A DNA stretch of 60,933 nt, from positions 1 to 60,933 of the forward strand of contig NZ_JAIVFV010000024.1 of assembly GCF_020829445.1 (NCBI RefSeq). Reading direction: 5' to 3'. The notes beneath the pieces were generated by a model. That model made no database searches. It was not told the DNA's origin and saw only the letters and a program-made list of their open reading frames with translations. A program made the translations under genes and the position numbers. The stretch is from Nostoc sp. CHAB 5836. GTDB lineage: Bacteria > Cyanobacteriota > Cyanobacteriia > Cyanobacteriales > Nostocaceae. Positions 35,336 through 44,005 of this stretch are shown here, in pieces. How positions within the stretch are numbered: position 1 is the stretch's first letter; the number at the start of each line of letters is the position of its first letter.

Positions 35336-36649
35336 TTACCCAACTGCTACCAAGATTTTTTCTGGGGCGAAATAAGTGTTTTGCTCAAATCGTAGTTGGT
35401 CGCAGAGTCTACCTTCAGGCAATTCTACATCCTCGTAGGTGAGGACTTGATCCTGAGAAATATCTCGTTTTAGGCGACATCCTTCGGCTAAACCGATTGG
35501 TAGGAGATTTTGCTGTTGGACGATATCGGAATTCTCACATTGTCCGTAGGTCATGTAGTAGCCGATGCCATCTAAGGTTTCTCCTGCTTTCAAGTCGATT
35601 TTGGCAGTGGTGACAACATCTACTAAGGGGCCTGCTAGTGGAGACATGACCGGATCACCGAACAGGACAACACGGGCTACGGACAAGGGAACTTCAAAAT
35701 GACAGAGGTGATAAGGAGTATAGAAGCTGTAAAGTGGGCCTTCGCCTAATTTGTATAAGTTGAGATAGTGGCGTTGCTTGGGGTCATCGTGGGTGGCTAA
35801 TACATATACGCCTGGGCCAGGTTTTGCTCCAACTACATAATCGACAATGCCGCCCAGTTCTTTGAGTTGTTCAAAATCATATATATGGGCCATTTCATCG
35901 ACATAACCGTTGAAGTCATATCCCAGCATTCCCCGTTTGGCGACTTTCATGCCTGTGGCATTGGCAACGATCGCTTGCTCGAAGGAAATTTTGGTTCCGT
36001 CGGCGAAGCTAGCCACCATGTGGGGCTTTTGACCCCAACGTTTAGCAAATCCTTCCTGGGTGGTGGGATTGCGATAGGGGTCTTGAAGTCCTTTAATGTT
36101 ACCGCACAATAAGGGATTTAAACCAATGCTTTTCACAAAGCGATAAAGGTTCATTTGCACCCCTGGCTGATCGCCATCACAAGCAGTGAGGATGACACCT
36201 GCTTTGTCGGCATACACTTTCAGGATGGGGCCAATGGTGCCGTCGAGTTCGGCATTCATCATGATCAGATGTTTGCGGTGGGCGATCGCTTCCATGACGA
36301 TCCGGGCGCCAAATTCCACTGCACCTGTGACTTCGATTAATGCATCAATGCCTTGGGCCCGACACAGTAACTTAGCGTCTTCTGTGACTGCATATTTACC
36401 GTTAGCGATCGCATTTTCTAATTCGCTGACAGTTGCAACAACTTGAATCTCTTCAATTCCGGCTTCCGAATAAGCTTGTTTAGCTGCATCAATCTTACGA
36501 TTGGAGATTGCAACTAATTCCATTCCTGGCACTGAATTGGCAATTTGGTTGGCAATTGCTCGACCCATAAAACCAGCACCAATCATTCCCACCTTGATGG
36601 GATTGCCTGCTGCTGCTCTGGCTTGTAAGGCGCGATCAATAATAATCAT
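35336..36649 (-). CDS. SAF-domain NAD(P)-dependent oxidoreductase (homoserine-dehydrogenase-like)
   Basis: 437 aa. The Rossmann nucleotide-binding loop VGMIGAGFMGRAIANQIAN comes after a short N-terminal helix; the middle is a homoserine-dehydrogenase-like catalytic domain (GNIKGLQDPYRNPTTQEGFAKRWGQ), and the C-terminal third (VVDVVTTAKIDLKAGETLDGIGYYMTYGQ...) is a SAF domain. Homologues recur in deoxysugar clusters with RfbF and LhgO, and one is in the Anabaena HEP island. It probably acts on the nucleotide-sugar path, substrate unknown. Confidence 0.85.
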   Translation of the reverse strand: MIIIDRALQARAAAGNPIKVGMIGAGFMGRAIANQIANSVPGMELVAISNRKIDAAKQAYSEAGIEEIQVVATVSELENAIANGKYAVTEDAKLLCRAQGIDALIEVTGAVEFGARIVMEAIAHRKHLIMMNAELDGTIGPILKVYADKAGVILTACDGDQPGVQMNLYRFVKSIGLNPLLCGNIKGLQDPYRNPTTQEGFAKRWGQKPHMVASFADGTKISFEQAIVANATGMKVAKRGMLGYDFNGYVDEMAHIYDFEQLKELGGIVDYVVGAKPGPGVYVLATHDDPKQRHYLNLYKLGEGPLYSFYTPYHLCHFEVPLSVARVVLFGDPVMSPLAGPLVDVVTTAKIDLKAGETLDGIGYYMTYGQCENSDIVQQQNLLPIGLAEGCRLKRDISQDQVLTYEDVELPEGRLCDQLRFEQNTYFAPEKILVAVG

Positions 36650-36773
36650 GAACTAAACTCCTTTATAGAACTGTTTATTGTGATACCAATTCTCTATAAA
36701 TTTGCACTTAATAATTGATCACAACTAAATATTAAGTACATTTTCATGGGGAATCAGGATTAGCGATCGTTAC

Positions 36774-36904
36774 TAAGTAAGTTGGCGCGAAAAAATTAAA
36801 GTATATTACGAAACGTAAACAAACTTAAAACCCTTACTAATGACAAATGACCAATGACAAATGACAGCCTTAGCCAGTTAACTTTAATTGCGCCAACTTA
36901 CTTA
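36774..36904. repeat. MITE-2 copy C, with perfect 15-bp ends and supplying a stop codon
   Basis: TAAGTAAGTTGGCGC (36774-36788) is the exact reverse complement of GCGCCAACTTACTTA (36890-36904). Internal ATTACGAAACGTAAAC palindrome and GACAGCCTTAGCCAGTTAAC block as in the other copies. TTA at 36902-36904 is the TAA stop of the gene at 36902-38116. Confidence 0.92.
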
Positions 36905-38116
36905 TGCTAGCAAACCAGTCTGTTTCTTCTGGCTGTGATTTTCGATAATTTGCTCCACAGCATTTCTGTAGGCTTGAGCAAACTTTTCTTTGGTATGATT
37001 TGCTCTTGCATATTCCCATGCCTTAAGAGACATCAGTTTTAGGTCTTCAACAGGCAAATTGGAAATACTTGTAACTTTCGCCTTAATTTCTTCAATTGAA
37101 AGATTATCAAAAATCACACCAAAATCGTGAACATCCACACCTGATTCGTAACTTAAAATCGGAATTAATCCGGCTTGTAAGCAACTGATTACTGCTCCTG
37201 ACTGTCCTTCAGAAACGGAAGGATAAAGAAGCCCTAGGCAGTTATTTGTCACCTCTATAAAGTCAGGGCTACTAACGTCAATCCAACCATAAGTGTGAAT
37301 ATTAGGTGTTTCGTAAAGTTCTTTGTAGAAAGCTTGCTCAAATTCTTTGTCATTACTTACCGGGCCACAAACTGTTAAATGGTATTCCGGCATTTGAGCA
37401 AAGGCATCTAAAACTAAGTCTAATCCTTTGAGGACTAAAGCACTACCACCAAACCACATAAAACGCTTTCTTACCGCTTCAAAATCTTTTTTGTCGGGAT
37501 AAGGATAAACCACAGGCGAAGAAATTGGGATACGATACATTGGTTTATTAGCATACTTGAATGTATCAGTTGTGAAATCGTTACCCAACACAATCGCACA
37601 ATCGGCATATTCAATTCCTAAGTTAGGAACCTCAAATCGCTGTGGTTTTAAGGTTACACCTTTGCGCTGTTGTAGTTCTAAAAGCCTGTTGCATTCAGCT
37701 GCATTGCGAAACACCATATTAGCAATGTCAACGTGGAAAATCTTGATGCAATCTTTGTTGAGTTTTGGTGCAAGTGCTTCCATTCGATGACGGATATCAA
37801 TGAAAAATGCGTAGTCTTTTTGCGGAACGAATTTATGATTGTGGAACTGGATCACATCAACGTTATAGCCTAAGTTTAAAAAAGTTTGGGCTATTTGCCA
37901 AACTTCCCAGTACCAAGTATGGTCATTAGGCATTGGCTGACCTGGTTTTATCAGGAATGGCTCAATGCGATAAGAAAGAAGTACATTTGCTCTGGAAGGC
38001 TGTTTAGGCTTTAGAGAAACAACCTGTAAGGTCTTAGCATAATTGATGCGAGCTTGGATTTTTTGGGAGAAAAAAGAGATAGTATTACCGACACGAGATA
38101 GAAGATTATTTGGCAT
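36902..38116 (-). CDS. glycosyltransferase (GT4-like)
   Basis: 404 aa, GT-B fold. The C-terminal domain shows RFMWFGGSALVLKGLDLVLDAF, YHLTVCGPVSNDKEFEQAF and SVSEGQSGAVISCLQAGLIPILS in place of the usual EX7E block. The N-terminal domain (NVLLSYRIEPFLIKPGQPMPNDHTWYWEVWQIAQTF) is less standard, so subfamily and donor are uncertain. Its stop codon is part of MITE-2 copy C. It is 91 bases downstream of the 3,5-epimerase gene. Confidence 0.8.
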   Translation of the reverse strand: MPNNLLSRVGNTISFFSQKIQARINYAKTLQVVSLKPKQPSRANVLLSYRIEPFLIKPGQPMPNDHTWYWEVWQIAQTFLNLGYNVDVIQFHNHKFVPQKDYAFFIDIRHRMEALAPKLNKDCIKIFHVDIANMVFRNAAECNRLLELQQRKGVTLKPQRFEVPNLGIEYADCAIVLGNDFTTDTFKYANKPMYRIPISSPVVYPYPDKKDFEAVRKRFMWFGGSALVLKGLDLVLDAFAQMPEYHLTVCGPVSNDKEFEQAFYKELYETPNIHTYGWIDVSSPDFIEVTNNCLGLLYPSVSEGQSGAVISCLQAGLIPILSYESGVDVHDFGVIFDNLSIEEIKAKVTSISNLPVEDLKLMSLKAWEYARANHTKEKFAQAYRNAVEQIIENHSQKKQTGLLA

Positions 38117-38207
38117 TTTTTCTACCCGAATTAATTATTGTATTACCTCATGCAGAGGAGCCAGTGTGTTGTACAATAAACACCTGGCGCAGAGAAAGAG
38201 TCTATAA

Positions 38208-38765
38208 TTATCTGGAAGCTGTACCGCCAACAGTCATCATTCTCAACAAAGGCCAATTTAAATCTTTCTCAGATATTTCAGTCACATCTAGAGGCCAATC
38301 AATGTTAAAAAATGGGTCGTCATAGCGTAAACCTCTCTCATACCCTGGTGTGTAAAATTCACCCACTTGATATACAACTTCAGTCTCATCTGTGAGTGCT
38401 TGATAGCCATGAGCAAACATTTCTGGAACATACAAAGCACGGCGGTTTTCTGGTGTTAGCTCTACACCAATGTGTGATAAAAAGCTAGGAGATTCAGGAC
38501 GCATATCAATAATTACGTCGTAGATAGCGCCTTTAGTACAGCGAATTAATTTCGTTTCTGCTGCTGGCAGAATTTGATAGTGCATTCCCCTGATAGTGCC
38601 TTTTTTATAGTTAAAAGACAGGTTACATTGGGCAACTGTTGGCTTTAAACCATGTGCTTCAAATTCTTGAGCGCAGAAAGACCGGGCAAAAAAACCACGG
38701 TGATCTGGCTTTTCTTCTAAATCAATAATGAATGCATCTTTGAGTTCAGTTTCGGTGAAAATCAT
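38208..38765 (-). CDS. dTDP-4-dehydrorhamnose 3,5-epimerase-family protein (RmlC-like)
   Basis: 185 aa cupin. Signatures: DHRGFFARSFCAQEFEAHGL, TIRGMHYQ with the catalytic His, ETKLIRCTKGAIYDVIIDMR, FAHGYQALTDETEVVYQVGEFYTPGYERGLRYDDP. It epimerises a 4-keto-6-deoxy sugar nucleotide; because the cluster makes CDP-glucose, the substrate may be a CDP- rather than dTDP-linked sugar. ATG at 38765 is preceded by AAGGAA; the longer frame to 38846 runs into repeat sequence. Confidence 0.9.
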   Translation of the reverse strand: MIFTETELKDAFIIDLEEKPDHRGFFARSFCAQEFEAHGLKPTVAQCNLSFNYKKGTIRGMHYQILPAAETKLIRCTKGAIYDVIIDMRPESPSFLSHIGVELTPENRRALYVPEMFAHGYQALTDETEVVYQVGEFYTPGYERGLRYDDPFFNIDWPLDVTEISEKDLNWPLLRMMTVGGTASR

Positions 38766-38837
38766 CTGATTCCTTTGCGATGAATGTTGAGTAAAGAAAA
38801 TACTTGCTAACTGCTTAGTGTTTGCGCCAGAAAATAA

Positions 38838-38967
38838 ACGAACCACAGAGGCGCAGAGGGCACAGAGATATGAGAGTTTGATAAATATTTTGTGTCGGTA
38901 ACCTACAAGTTTTATCGGGTGTAACTCTTTCCTTCTCTTCCTCTGTGTTCTCTGTGCCTCTGCGGTT
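38838..38967. repeat. inverted pair of CACAGAGG repeat cores
   Basis: ACGAACCACAGAGGCGCAGA (from 38838) and, inverted, TCTGTGCCTCTGCGGTT (to 38967) are about 75 bases apart and would form a long imperfect hairpin in the spacer between the 3,5-epimerase and dioxygenase genes. It resembles the repeat arrangement around the GxxExxY gene but without the gene. Confidence 0.75.
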
Positions 38968-39019
38968 AATTAAATTAGATATTCTTCTGGTAAAAAAAGA
39001 CTAATTTACGTTTTTAAGT

Positions 39020-39865
39020 CTAAACTTTAATTGTATCTGATGCAGAATGTAACTCTGCTCTCGGATAAGTATCATCCCAGTATTGAGTGCAGAGGTCTGG
39101 TCTTTCAGGAGGGTTGGCGGTATAACAAAAGAATAGTGTTGACCGTTCTTTTGTGCGAACTGTGCCGTGATGCAAAGCATTTTTCGTATCTACAATAATG
39201 ACAGTACCTGCTGGCCCTGGGCAGGATTTCCAAGCTGATTTGGGGATGACTGGCTTTACTTGTTCATCATCGATACCCATATAGCCTGACTTCCCAAGTT
39301 TGTAGTAAAGCCGCAAATAATTCCAACTAAATAAGGGAGTTAAAGAGCGGGGAATGTATTCAAAAGGCCCAGTTTTTTCTTCTACATCATTCAAGTAAAT
39401 GAAGATTTTGATAATGCGACGATCTTCTGCATCACTATGCCATAGCAGTGTCCCGAACTGATGTTTACTCTTGAAATCTTTGCGTAAATGTACACCATGA
39501 AAAGCAATAGGAAGACCAATGTAATTTTCGATGATGTTGAGAAGTCTTTTCTCCATTCCCCAAGCATAAAATTCTGCTAAACCTGTAACTGTGGAAATTT
39601 GTGGCAACTTTTCATCTAGATGGTCGTTGTTGGGATTTCCCACCTGAGACAATTGATGGTAAGCAGCTTTAAGCAGTTCTGAGCTAGAGTTTAACCCTAA
39701 ATCTGCCAGTGTTGTGACATAAACGCCATCTTTTTTGAGAGCATTCAGGATGTGGCGATCGCGTCCTTCCAAGGCTGGCAGATTTCTGCTATGCTTCCAA
39801 CGGGCTACGTAGTATTCAAAGTCAGAAGATAGTGTAGATATTTTGCGTTTAATTGCACTAAACAT
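39020..39865 (-). CDS. phytanoyl-CoA-dioxygenase-type 2-oxoglutarate/Fe(II) oxygenase
   Basis: 281 aa. The metal triad is visible as LLWHSDAED (HxD) and the distal His in NALHHGTVRTKERSTLFFCYT, with the following Arg as the likely 2-oxoglutarate anchor. Such enzymes in polysaccharide or natural-product clusters hydroxylate or oxidise sugars, lipids or small carriers; the substrate here is unknown. It is 50 bases downstream of a GT2 gene on the same strand and likely in the same transcript. It is not among the HEP-island genes I recall, so it may be an acquired addition. Confidence 0.8.
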   Translation of the reverse strand: MFSAIKRKISTLSSDFEYYVARWKHSRNLPALEGRDRHILNALKKDGVYVTTLADLGLNSSSELLKAAYHQLSQVGNPNNDHLDEKLPQISTVTGLAEFYAWGMEKRLLNIIENYIGLPIAFHGVHLRKDFKSKHQFGTLLWHSDAEDRRIIKIFIYLNDVEEKTGPFEYIPRSLTPLFSWNYLRLYYKLGKSGYMGIDDEQVKPVIPKSAWKSCPGPAGTVIIVDTKNALHHGTVRTKERSTLFFCYTANPPERPDLCTQYWDDTYPRAELHSASDTIKV

Positions 39866-39915
39866 GGCGTAAATCTCTTCTAGTTTCGATGTATATTTAT
39901 CAGCAACTTAGTAGC

Positions 39916-40923
39916 TTATAGTTTATAAATCCGTACTTCTGAACGAGAGATTTCACTTGATTCTGCTAATCTGAACTCTTTAGAAACCATCACGTCCAAA
40001 GCACACAAACTGACTAAAGCCAAAAATGGAATTACTGTCTTGATGGCGGACATAGGCCATCTTCTTAAAGCACCCAAGAAAACTTTTAAGTTGACTTCTT
40101 TGCCGTTCTGCAAAAGCATCCGTCTGCAAAACTGCTTAGAATATCCACTCTTTTCCAATTTCAAAATCACTTCGGGTATGTGTTTGTATTGCATTAACAG
40201 TGCAGACTTTGGTTCTTTCTGCCAATAACTCACACCAACAACACATTCCAAATAAGTTTCTTTCGTGACAATTACACGACCATTAGCAGCACAATAGCCG
40301 GCTAAATATGCTAAAGATATCCAGTTATTCTCAGCATCTTGCCAATTTCGGAGAGCGCGTTTCACTAAATCAGTGCGGTAGATTGTAGCAGTCAGAAAAA
40401 TGACTGCACCGACACTTTTTGAGAAACAATGTTCAAATATAGTTTTACCATCACCTTCACCATCTTCACTATCTATATCAAACCAGCGATTACCAACAAT
40501 TGTGGGTGGATGAACTGGTTCACCAGTTATTTGGTTACGTCCAGAAAAGTTGAGGAACAATAATGATAAATCTTCATATTGCTTGAGTTTGCTAATCACA
40601 TAAGCAATGGCTCTATCTTGAATTGGGTCATCATCACCAATTGTCCAAACGTATTTTGTTGTTGTATAATTTAGGCAATACATAATATTTTTGACAACAC
40701 CTAAATTCTGAGAATTTTTATTGGAATTGAATGTAATATTGCTAAGTGTTGTTTGCCATTTTTTAATCACCTCCTGAGTATTGTCTGTTGAACAATTATC
40801 AGAAACTAAAATTTCACAATTATCCTCAAAACCTTTGATAGCTTGAGCTAGCCATGCCAACTGTTTATCAAGCAACTTAGCACGATTATAAGTCGGTATA
40901 GCAATCGTCAGTAATTTATGCAT
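39916..40923 (-). CDS. glycosyltransferase family 2
   Basis: 335 aa GT-A enzyme: LTIAIPTYNRAKLLDKQLAWL, LVSDNCSTDNTQEVIKKW and the DXD-type WTIGDDDPIQDRA. A C-terminal hydrophobic segment (AIKTVIPFLALVSLCALDVMV) may anchor it at the membrane. Donor unknown. Co-directional with the methyltransferase (126 bases upstream) and the dioxygenase (50 bases downstream). Confidence 0.88.
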   Translation of the reverse strand: MHKLLTIAIPTYNRAKLLDKQLAWLAQAIKGFEDNCEILVSDNCSTDNTQEVIKKWQTTLSNITFNSNKNSQNLGVVKNIMYCLNYTTTKYVWTIGDDDPIQDRAIAYVISKLKQYEDLSLLFLNFSGRNQITGEPVHPPTIVGNRWFDIDSEDGEGDGKTIFEHCFSKSVGAVIFLTATIYRTDLVKRALRNWQDAENNWISLAYLAGYCAANGRVIVTKETYLECVVGVSYWQKEPKSALLMQYKHIPEVILKLEKSGYSKQFCRRMLLQNGKEVNLKVFLGALRRWPMSAIKTVIPFLALVSLCALDVMVSKEFRLAESSEISRSEVRIYKL

Positions 40924-41049
40924 GGTAAGAAATAGTAATTAAGTTGGTATAGGAGTTGTCATTGCCAATAGTTAGTGTTAACTATAACTTGGCATCGAGG
41001 AATCATATTTTATTTTTGAAGAAAATTAGTTACGCGAAATGCTCAGTAA

Positions 41050-42321
41050 TTACGACGCAATTAAAAGCCTATCCAGAGTAGGACATGGATAAATTTGTAC
41101 TTCAGGAATTGGCACTACAAACTGTCCACCCCATTCGCCAATAAATGCCATTTGTTCCATAATTTCCTCCTTGAGATTCCAAGGTAAAATTAGGACATAA
41201 TCTGGTTTAGTTTCGCGGATTTTCTCTGGGTCAAAAATGGCAATATGAGTTCCAGGTAGAAACAAGCCCTGTTTGTAGGGATTGCAATCTACTGTGTAAT
41301 CGATAAAATCTTTCCCAATCCCACAATAATTGAGCAATGTGTTGCCTTTAGCTGGTGCGCCATAACCAGCGATTGATTTACCTTCTGCTTTAGCCATCAA
41401 GATAAAATTTAATAGCTTGTGCTTTGTTTCTTTGACTTTTTGACCAAATGTAATGTAAGTCTCTATGCGATGCAGTCCAGCAGAGATTTCTTTTGCTTTC
41501 AAATCGCTAACTCGTTCACTGGTGATCGGATGATCAGCGTAGTCATGTTTAGCATAAATTCTTAAAGAACCGCCGTGAGTTGGCAATTCCTCTACGTCAA
41601 AAAGTTGCAAGTTGTGTGCTGCAAATATTTTTTCGATCGCGAGGAATGAGAAGTAAGAAAAATGCTCATGATAAATTGTATCAAACTGATTGTGTTGAAT
41701 CAGTTGTAAAATATGAGGAAACTCCATCGTCAAAATGCCATTGGGTTTGAGGATGAGTTTCATCCCAGCGACGAAATCATTTAAATCCGGTACATGAGCT
41801 AAAACATTATTGCCTATCAAAAGGTCAGCTAGTTTTCCTTGGATCACGAGTTCTTTGGCAGTTTCAACTCCAAAAAACTTGTTGATACTAGGAATGCCTT
41901 TATCTTCAGCAACCTTGGCGATGTTTGCAGCTGGTTCTATTCCTAAAACGGGTATTCCCTTTTCTAAAAAATATTGTAGTAGATAGCCGTCGTTACTCGC
42001 AATTTCAATAACTTGATGATCAGGATTAAAGCTAAACTTTTCTAACATCATATCGGTGTAATATTTCGCGTGTTTTAGCCAACTTACCGAATAAGAAGAA
42101 AAGTAGGCATAATCGCTAAAAATGTAATCTGGAGTTTCAAATTGCTCTAATTGAACCAAGAGAGTGTCTTCAGAAATATAAGCGTGGAGAGGATAAAACT
42201 TTTCGGCATTATTTAGCTGTTCTGCCGTCAAATAGGCATTTGCTAAAGGTGACATTCCTAAATCAACAAAAATTTTGTGTAGAGGTTGACCACTAAAACG
42301 ACATTTTGCGATCGCCATCAT
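41050..42321 (-). CDS. sugar C-methyltransferase (TylC3/NovU type)
   Basis: 423 aa. An N-terminal domain (KCRFSGQPLHKIFVDLGMSPLANAYL) corresponds to the putative zinc-binding domain of sugar C-methyltransferases, though only one of the usual paired cysteines is evident. The central SAM-binding fold has VIEIASNDGYLLQYFLEKGIPVLGIEPA, and the C-terminal domain (IAGYGAPAKGNTLLNYCGI...VDCNPYKQGLFLPGTHI) is the family's C-terminal region. It adds a C-methyl branch to a keto-deoxysugar nucleotide. Co-directional with the SDR epimerase. Confidence 0.87.
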   Translation of the reverse strand: MMAIAKCRFSGQPLHKIFVDLGMSPLANAYLTAEQLNNAEKFYPLHAYISEDTLLVQLEQFETPDYIFSDYAYFSSYSVSWLKHAKYYTDMMLEKFSFNPDHQVIEIASNDGYLLQYFLEKGIPVLGIEPAANIAKVAEDKGIPSINKFFGVETAKELVIQGKLADLLIGNNVLAHVPDLNDFVAGMKLILKPNGILTMEFPHILQLIQHNQFDTIYHEHFSYFSFLAIEKIFAAHNLQLFDVEELPTHGGSLRIYAKHDYADHPITSERVSDLKAKEISAGLHRIETYITFGQKVKETKHKLLNFILMAKAEGKSIAGYGAPAKGNTLLNYCGIGKDFIDYTVDCNPYKQGLFLPGTHIAIFDPEKIRETKPDYVLILPWNLKEEIMEQMAFIGEWGGQFVVPIPEVQIYPCPTLDRLLIAS

Positions 42322-42363
42322 TTTTAACTCACTGATTGCAAATAATTTTCGGGATAAAATAAT

Positions 42364-42486
42364 AGGACTTACGCAACTGGCATATCATTTTGAGTTTGTA
42401 GTGAGGACTTTAGTCCTCAAAATCAGGACTGAAGTCCTTACTACAAACTAAAAGCTTTTATTTTTTGTGACACTTGCGTAAGTCCT
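42364..42486. repeat. MITE-5 copy (AGGACTTACGCAA ends)
   Basis: Inverted ends AGGACTTACGCAA / TTGCGTAAGTCCT enclose a palindrome (GAGGACTTTAGTCCTC and a GGACTGAAGTCC arm). Flanks AAATAAT and AAATAAG are near-identical, consistent with the 7-bp duplication seen at 17905-18078. It fills most of the 42322-42634 spacer, which has no gene. Confidence 0.75.
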
Positions 42487-42634
42487 AAATAAGTCAGAAT
42501 AAATATTTTTATGCTGCTATTAGTGTGTATATTTTGCTTTCATAGGTTCATAGCTTCCACTTTAATGGAAAAGGAAAAACTCCGACTGCTTCCTCTGATT
42601 AAATTATTTATTTACACACTAATAGCTAACTCAT

Positions 42635-43663
42635 CTACCTTTTATTCCAGAAAAAATCTTTGTCGATTTGCTCGGTGCGAATCAGATACTCTAGCTGCTT
42701 TAAGCGAGTAAATCCTCTAAATAAGAAAGTATCTTCAGCCATATGTATTTGACTGAACAAATTAAATAACTGTTCAGCACCAAGTCGGGCATTCCAATCA
42801 CACTTAAATCCGGGTAGGATTGTGTTAATTTTCTCGAAGGATACCCGATAGCTGCGATTATCTGCGCCGTTGTCACCAAAGGACAATTTACAATCTGGGA
42901 AAACATCAGCAATAATTTCTGCGATTTCTTTAACACGATAGTTGTTCGCTGTATCTCCTACGTTAAAGATTTGGTTATGCACAATGTCTCGTGGTGCTTC
43001 TAAAGTGCAAACTATTGCTTTGCAAATATCCAATGCGTGGACTAATGGCCGCCAAGGTGTACCATCACTGGTCATTTTAATTTCTTTGCTAGTCCATGCC
43101 AACCCTGCTAAGTTATTTAAAACAATATCAAAGCGCATCCTGGGAGAAGCACCAAAGGCTGTAGCATTCCGCATAAAGGTGGGAGAAAAGTCATCATCAG
43201 CCAGTGGTCTGACATCTCTTTCTACCAAAGTTTTGCATTCTGCGTAGGCTGTTTGGGGATTAATTGGAGATTTTTCTGTGACATCACTTGTGGTAGCAAC
43301 ACCGTAGACACTGCACGAAGACATATATACGAAGCGACGTACACCCATAGTCTTAGCCAGACTAGCCAGACGAACTGAACCTACATGATTAATTTCGTAG
43401 GTAATATTGGGTGCTAATTGTCCGGCTGGGTCGTTGGAGAGTTCCGCCATGTGAACTATTGCTTCAACACCTTCCAAATCATCAGGAGTGATGTTGCGGA
43501 TATCTTTGTTGAGGGTTTTGGGTGTGACTCCACTAGCGTTGTACAGCCAACCAACTTTATAGAACCCGGTATCTAGACCGATAACTTCATGTCCCCGTTC
43601 AATTAACAGAGGCGGTAATAATGAACCAAGATAGCCTTCTGTACCAGTTACTAATATTTTCAT
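42635..43663 (-). CDS. NAD-dependent epimerase/dehydratase (extended SDR)
   Basis: 342 aa. The GxxGxxG loop is GTEGYLGSLLPPL at the N-terminus; the catalytic pair Y-x3-K is YAECK, with the Ser in MSSCSVYG. An extended SDR acting on nucleotide sugars, for example as a 4,6-dehydratase or 4-epimerase on CDP-linked sugar. Neighbours RfbF, C-methyltransferase and 3,5-epimerase suggest a pathway to a branched deoxysugar, but the step is not determined. Confidence 0.85.
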   Translation of the reverse strand: MKILVTGTEGYLGSLLPPLLIERGHEVIGLDTGFYKVGWLYNASGVTPKTLNKDIRNITPDDLEGVEAIVHMAELSNDPAGQLAPNITYEINHVGSVRLASLAKTMGVRRFVYMSSCSVYGVATTSDVTEKSPINPQTAYAECKTLVERDVRPLADDDFSPTFMRNATAFGASPRMRFDIVLNNLAGLAWTSKEIKMTSDGTPWRPLVHALDICKAIVCTLEAPRDIVHNQIFNVGDTANNYRVKEIAEIIADVFPDCKLSFGDNGADNRSYRVSFEKINTILPGFKCDWNARLGAEQLFNLFSQIHMAEDTFLFRGFTRLKQLEYLIRTEQIDKDFFWNKR

Positions 43664-43722
43664 GGTGGTTAATGCCTTTGTATTGATGAGTTAAATTCTT
43701 CGTTTAGTGGGGGTGCCCCCTC

Positions 43723-43947
43723 ACAGATGTGCATTGGTGTCAACTTAACGTGAAAGTTATGTCCCGCAAGGAACTGAAGTTCCTTGCTAATAGCTCAAGT
43801 CATCTAAAAGATGACTAAATAATCGGAAAAATTTTTAGTCTACTGAAGTAGACTTTAGCTAAAAGCCAAAGAAATTTATTTCAGGGCGGGCGTGTCAGCC
43901 AACAGATAAGAGATTTCTAGCAAAAGTAGACACCAATGACAGATGTG
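43723..43947. repeat. MITE-3 with exact 9-bp target duplication
   Basis: The element 43732-43938 (207 bp) has ends CATTGGTGTCAAC and GTAGACACCAATG, perfect over the outer 10 bases, and is flanked by direct ACAGATGTG copies (43723-43731, 43939-43947). The interior has palindromes GGAACTGAAGTTCC, CATCTAAAAGATG and AGTCTACTGAAGTAGACT. It fills the LhgO-epimerase spacer. A second copy at 57757-58203 is interrupted by two MITE-1 insertions. Confidence 0.92.
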
Positions 43948-44005
43948 TGCCCAAAGGACGTGTTGCATCTAAAGCAGCACCGGAAGTAACTATCAACTAT
44001 GATAT

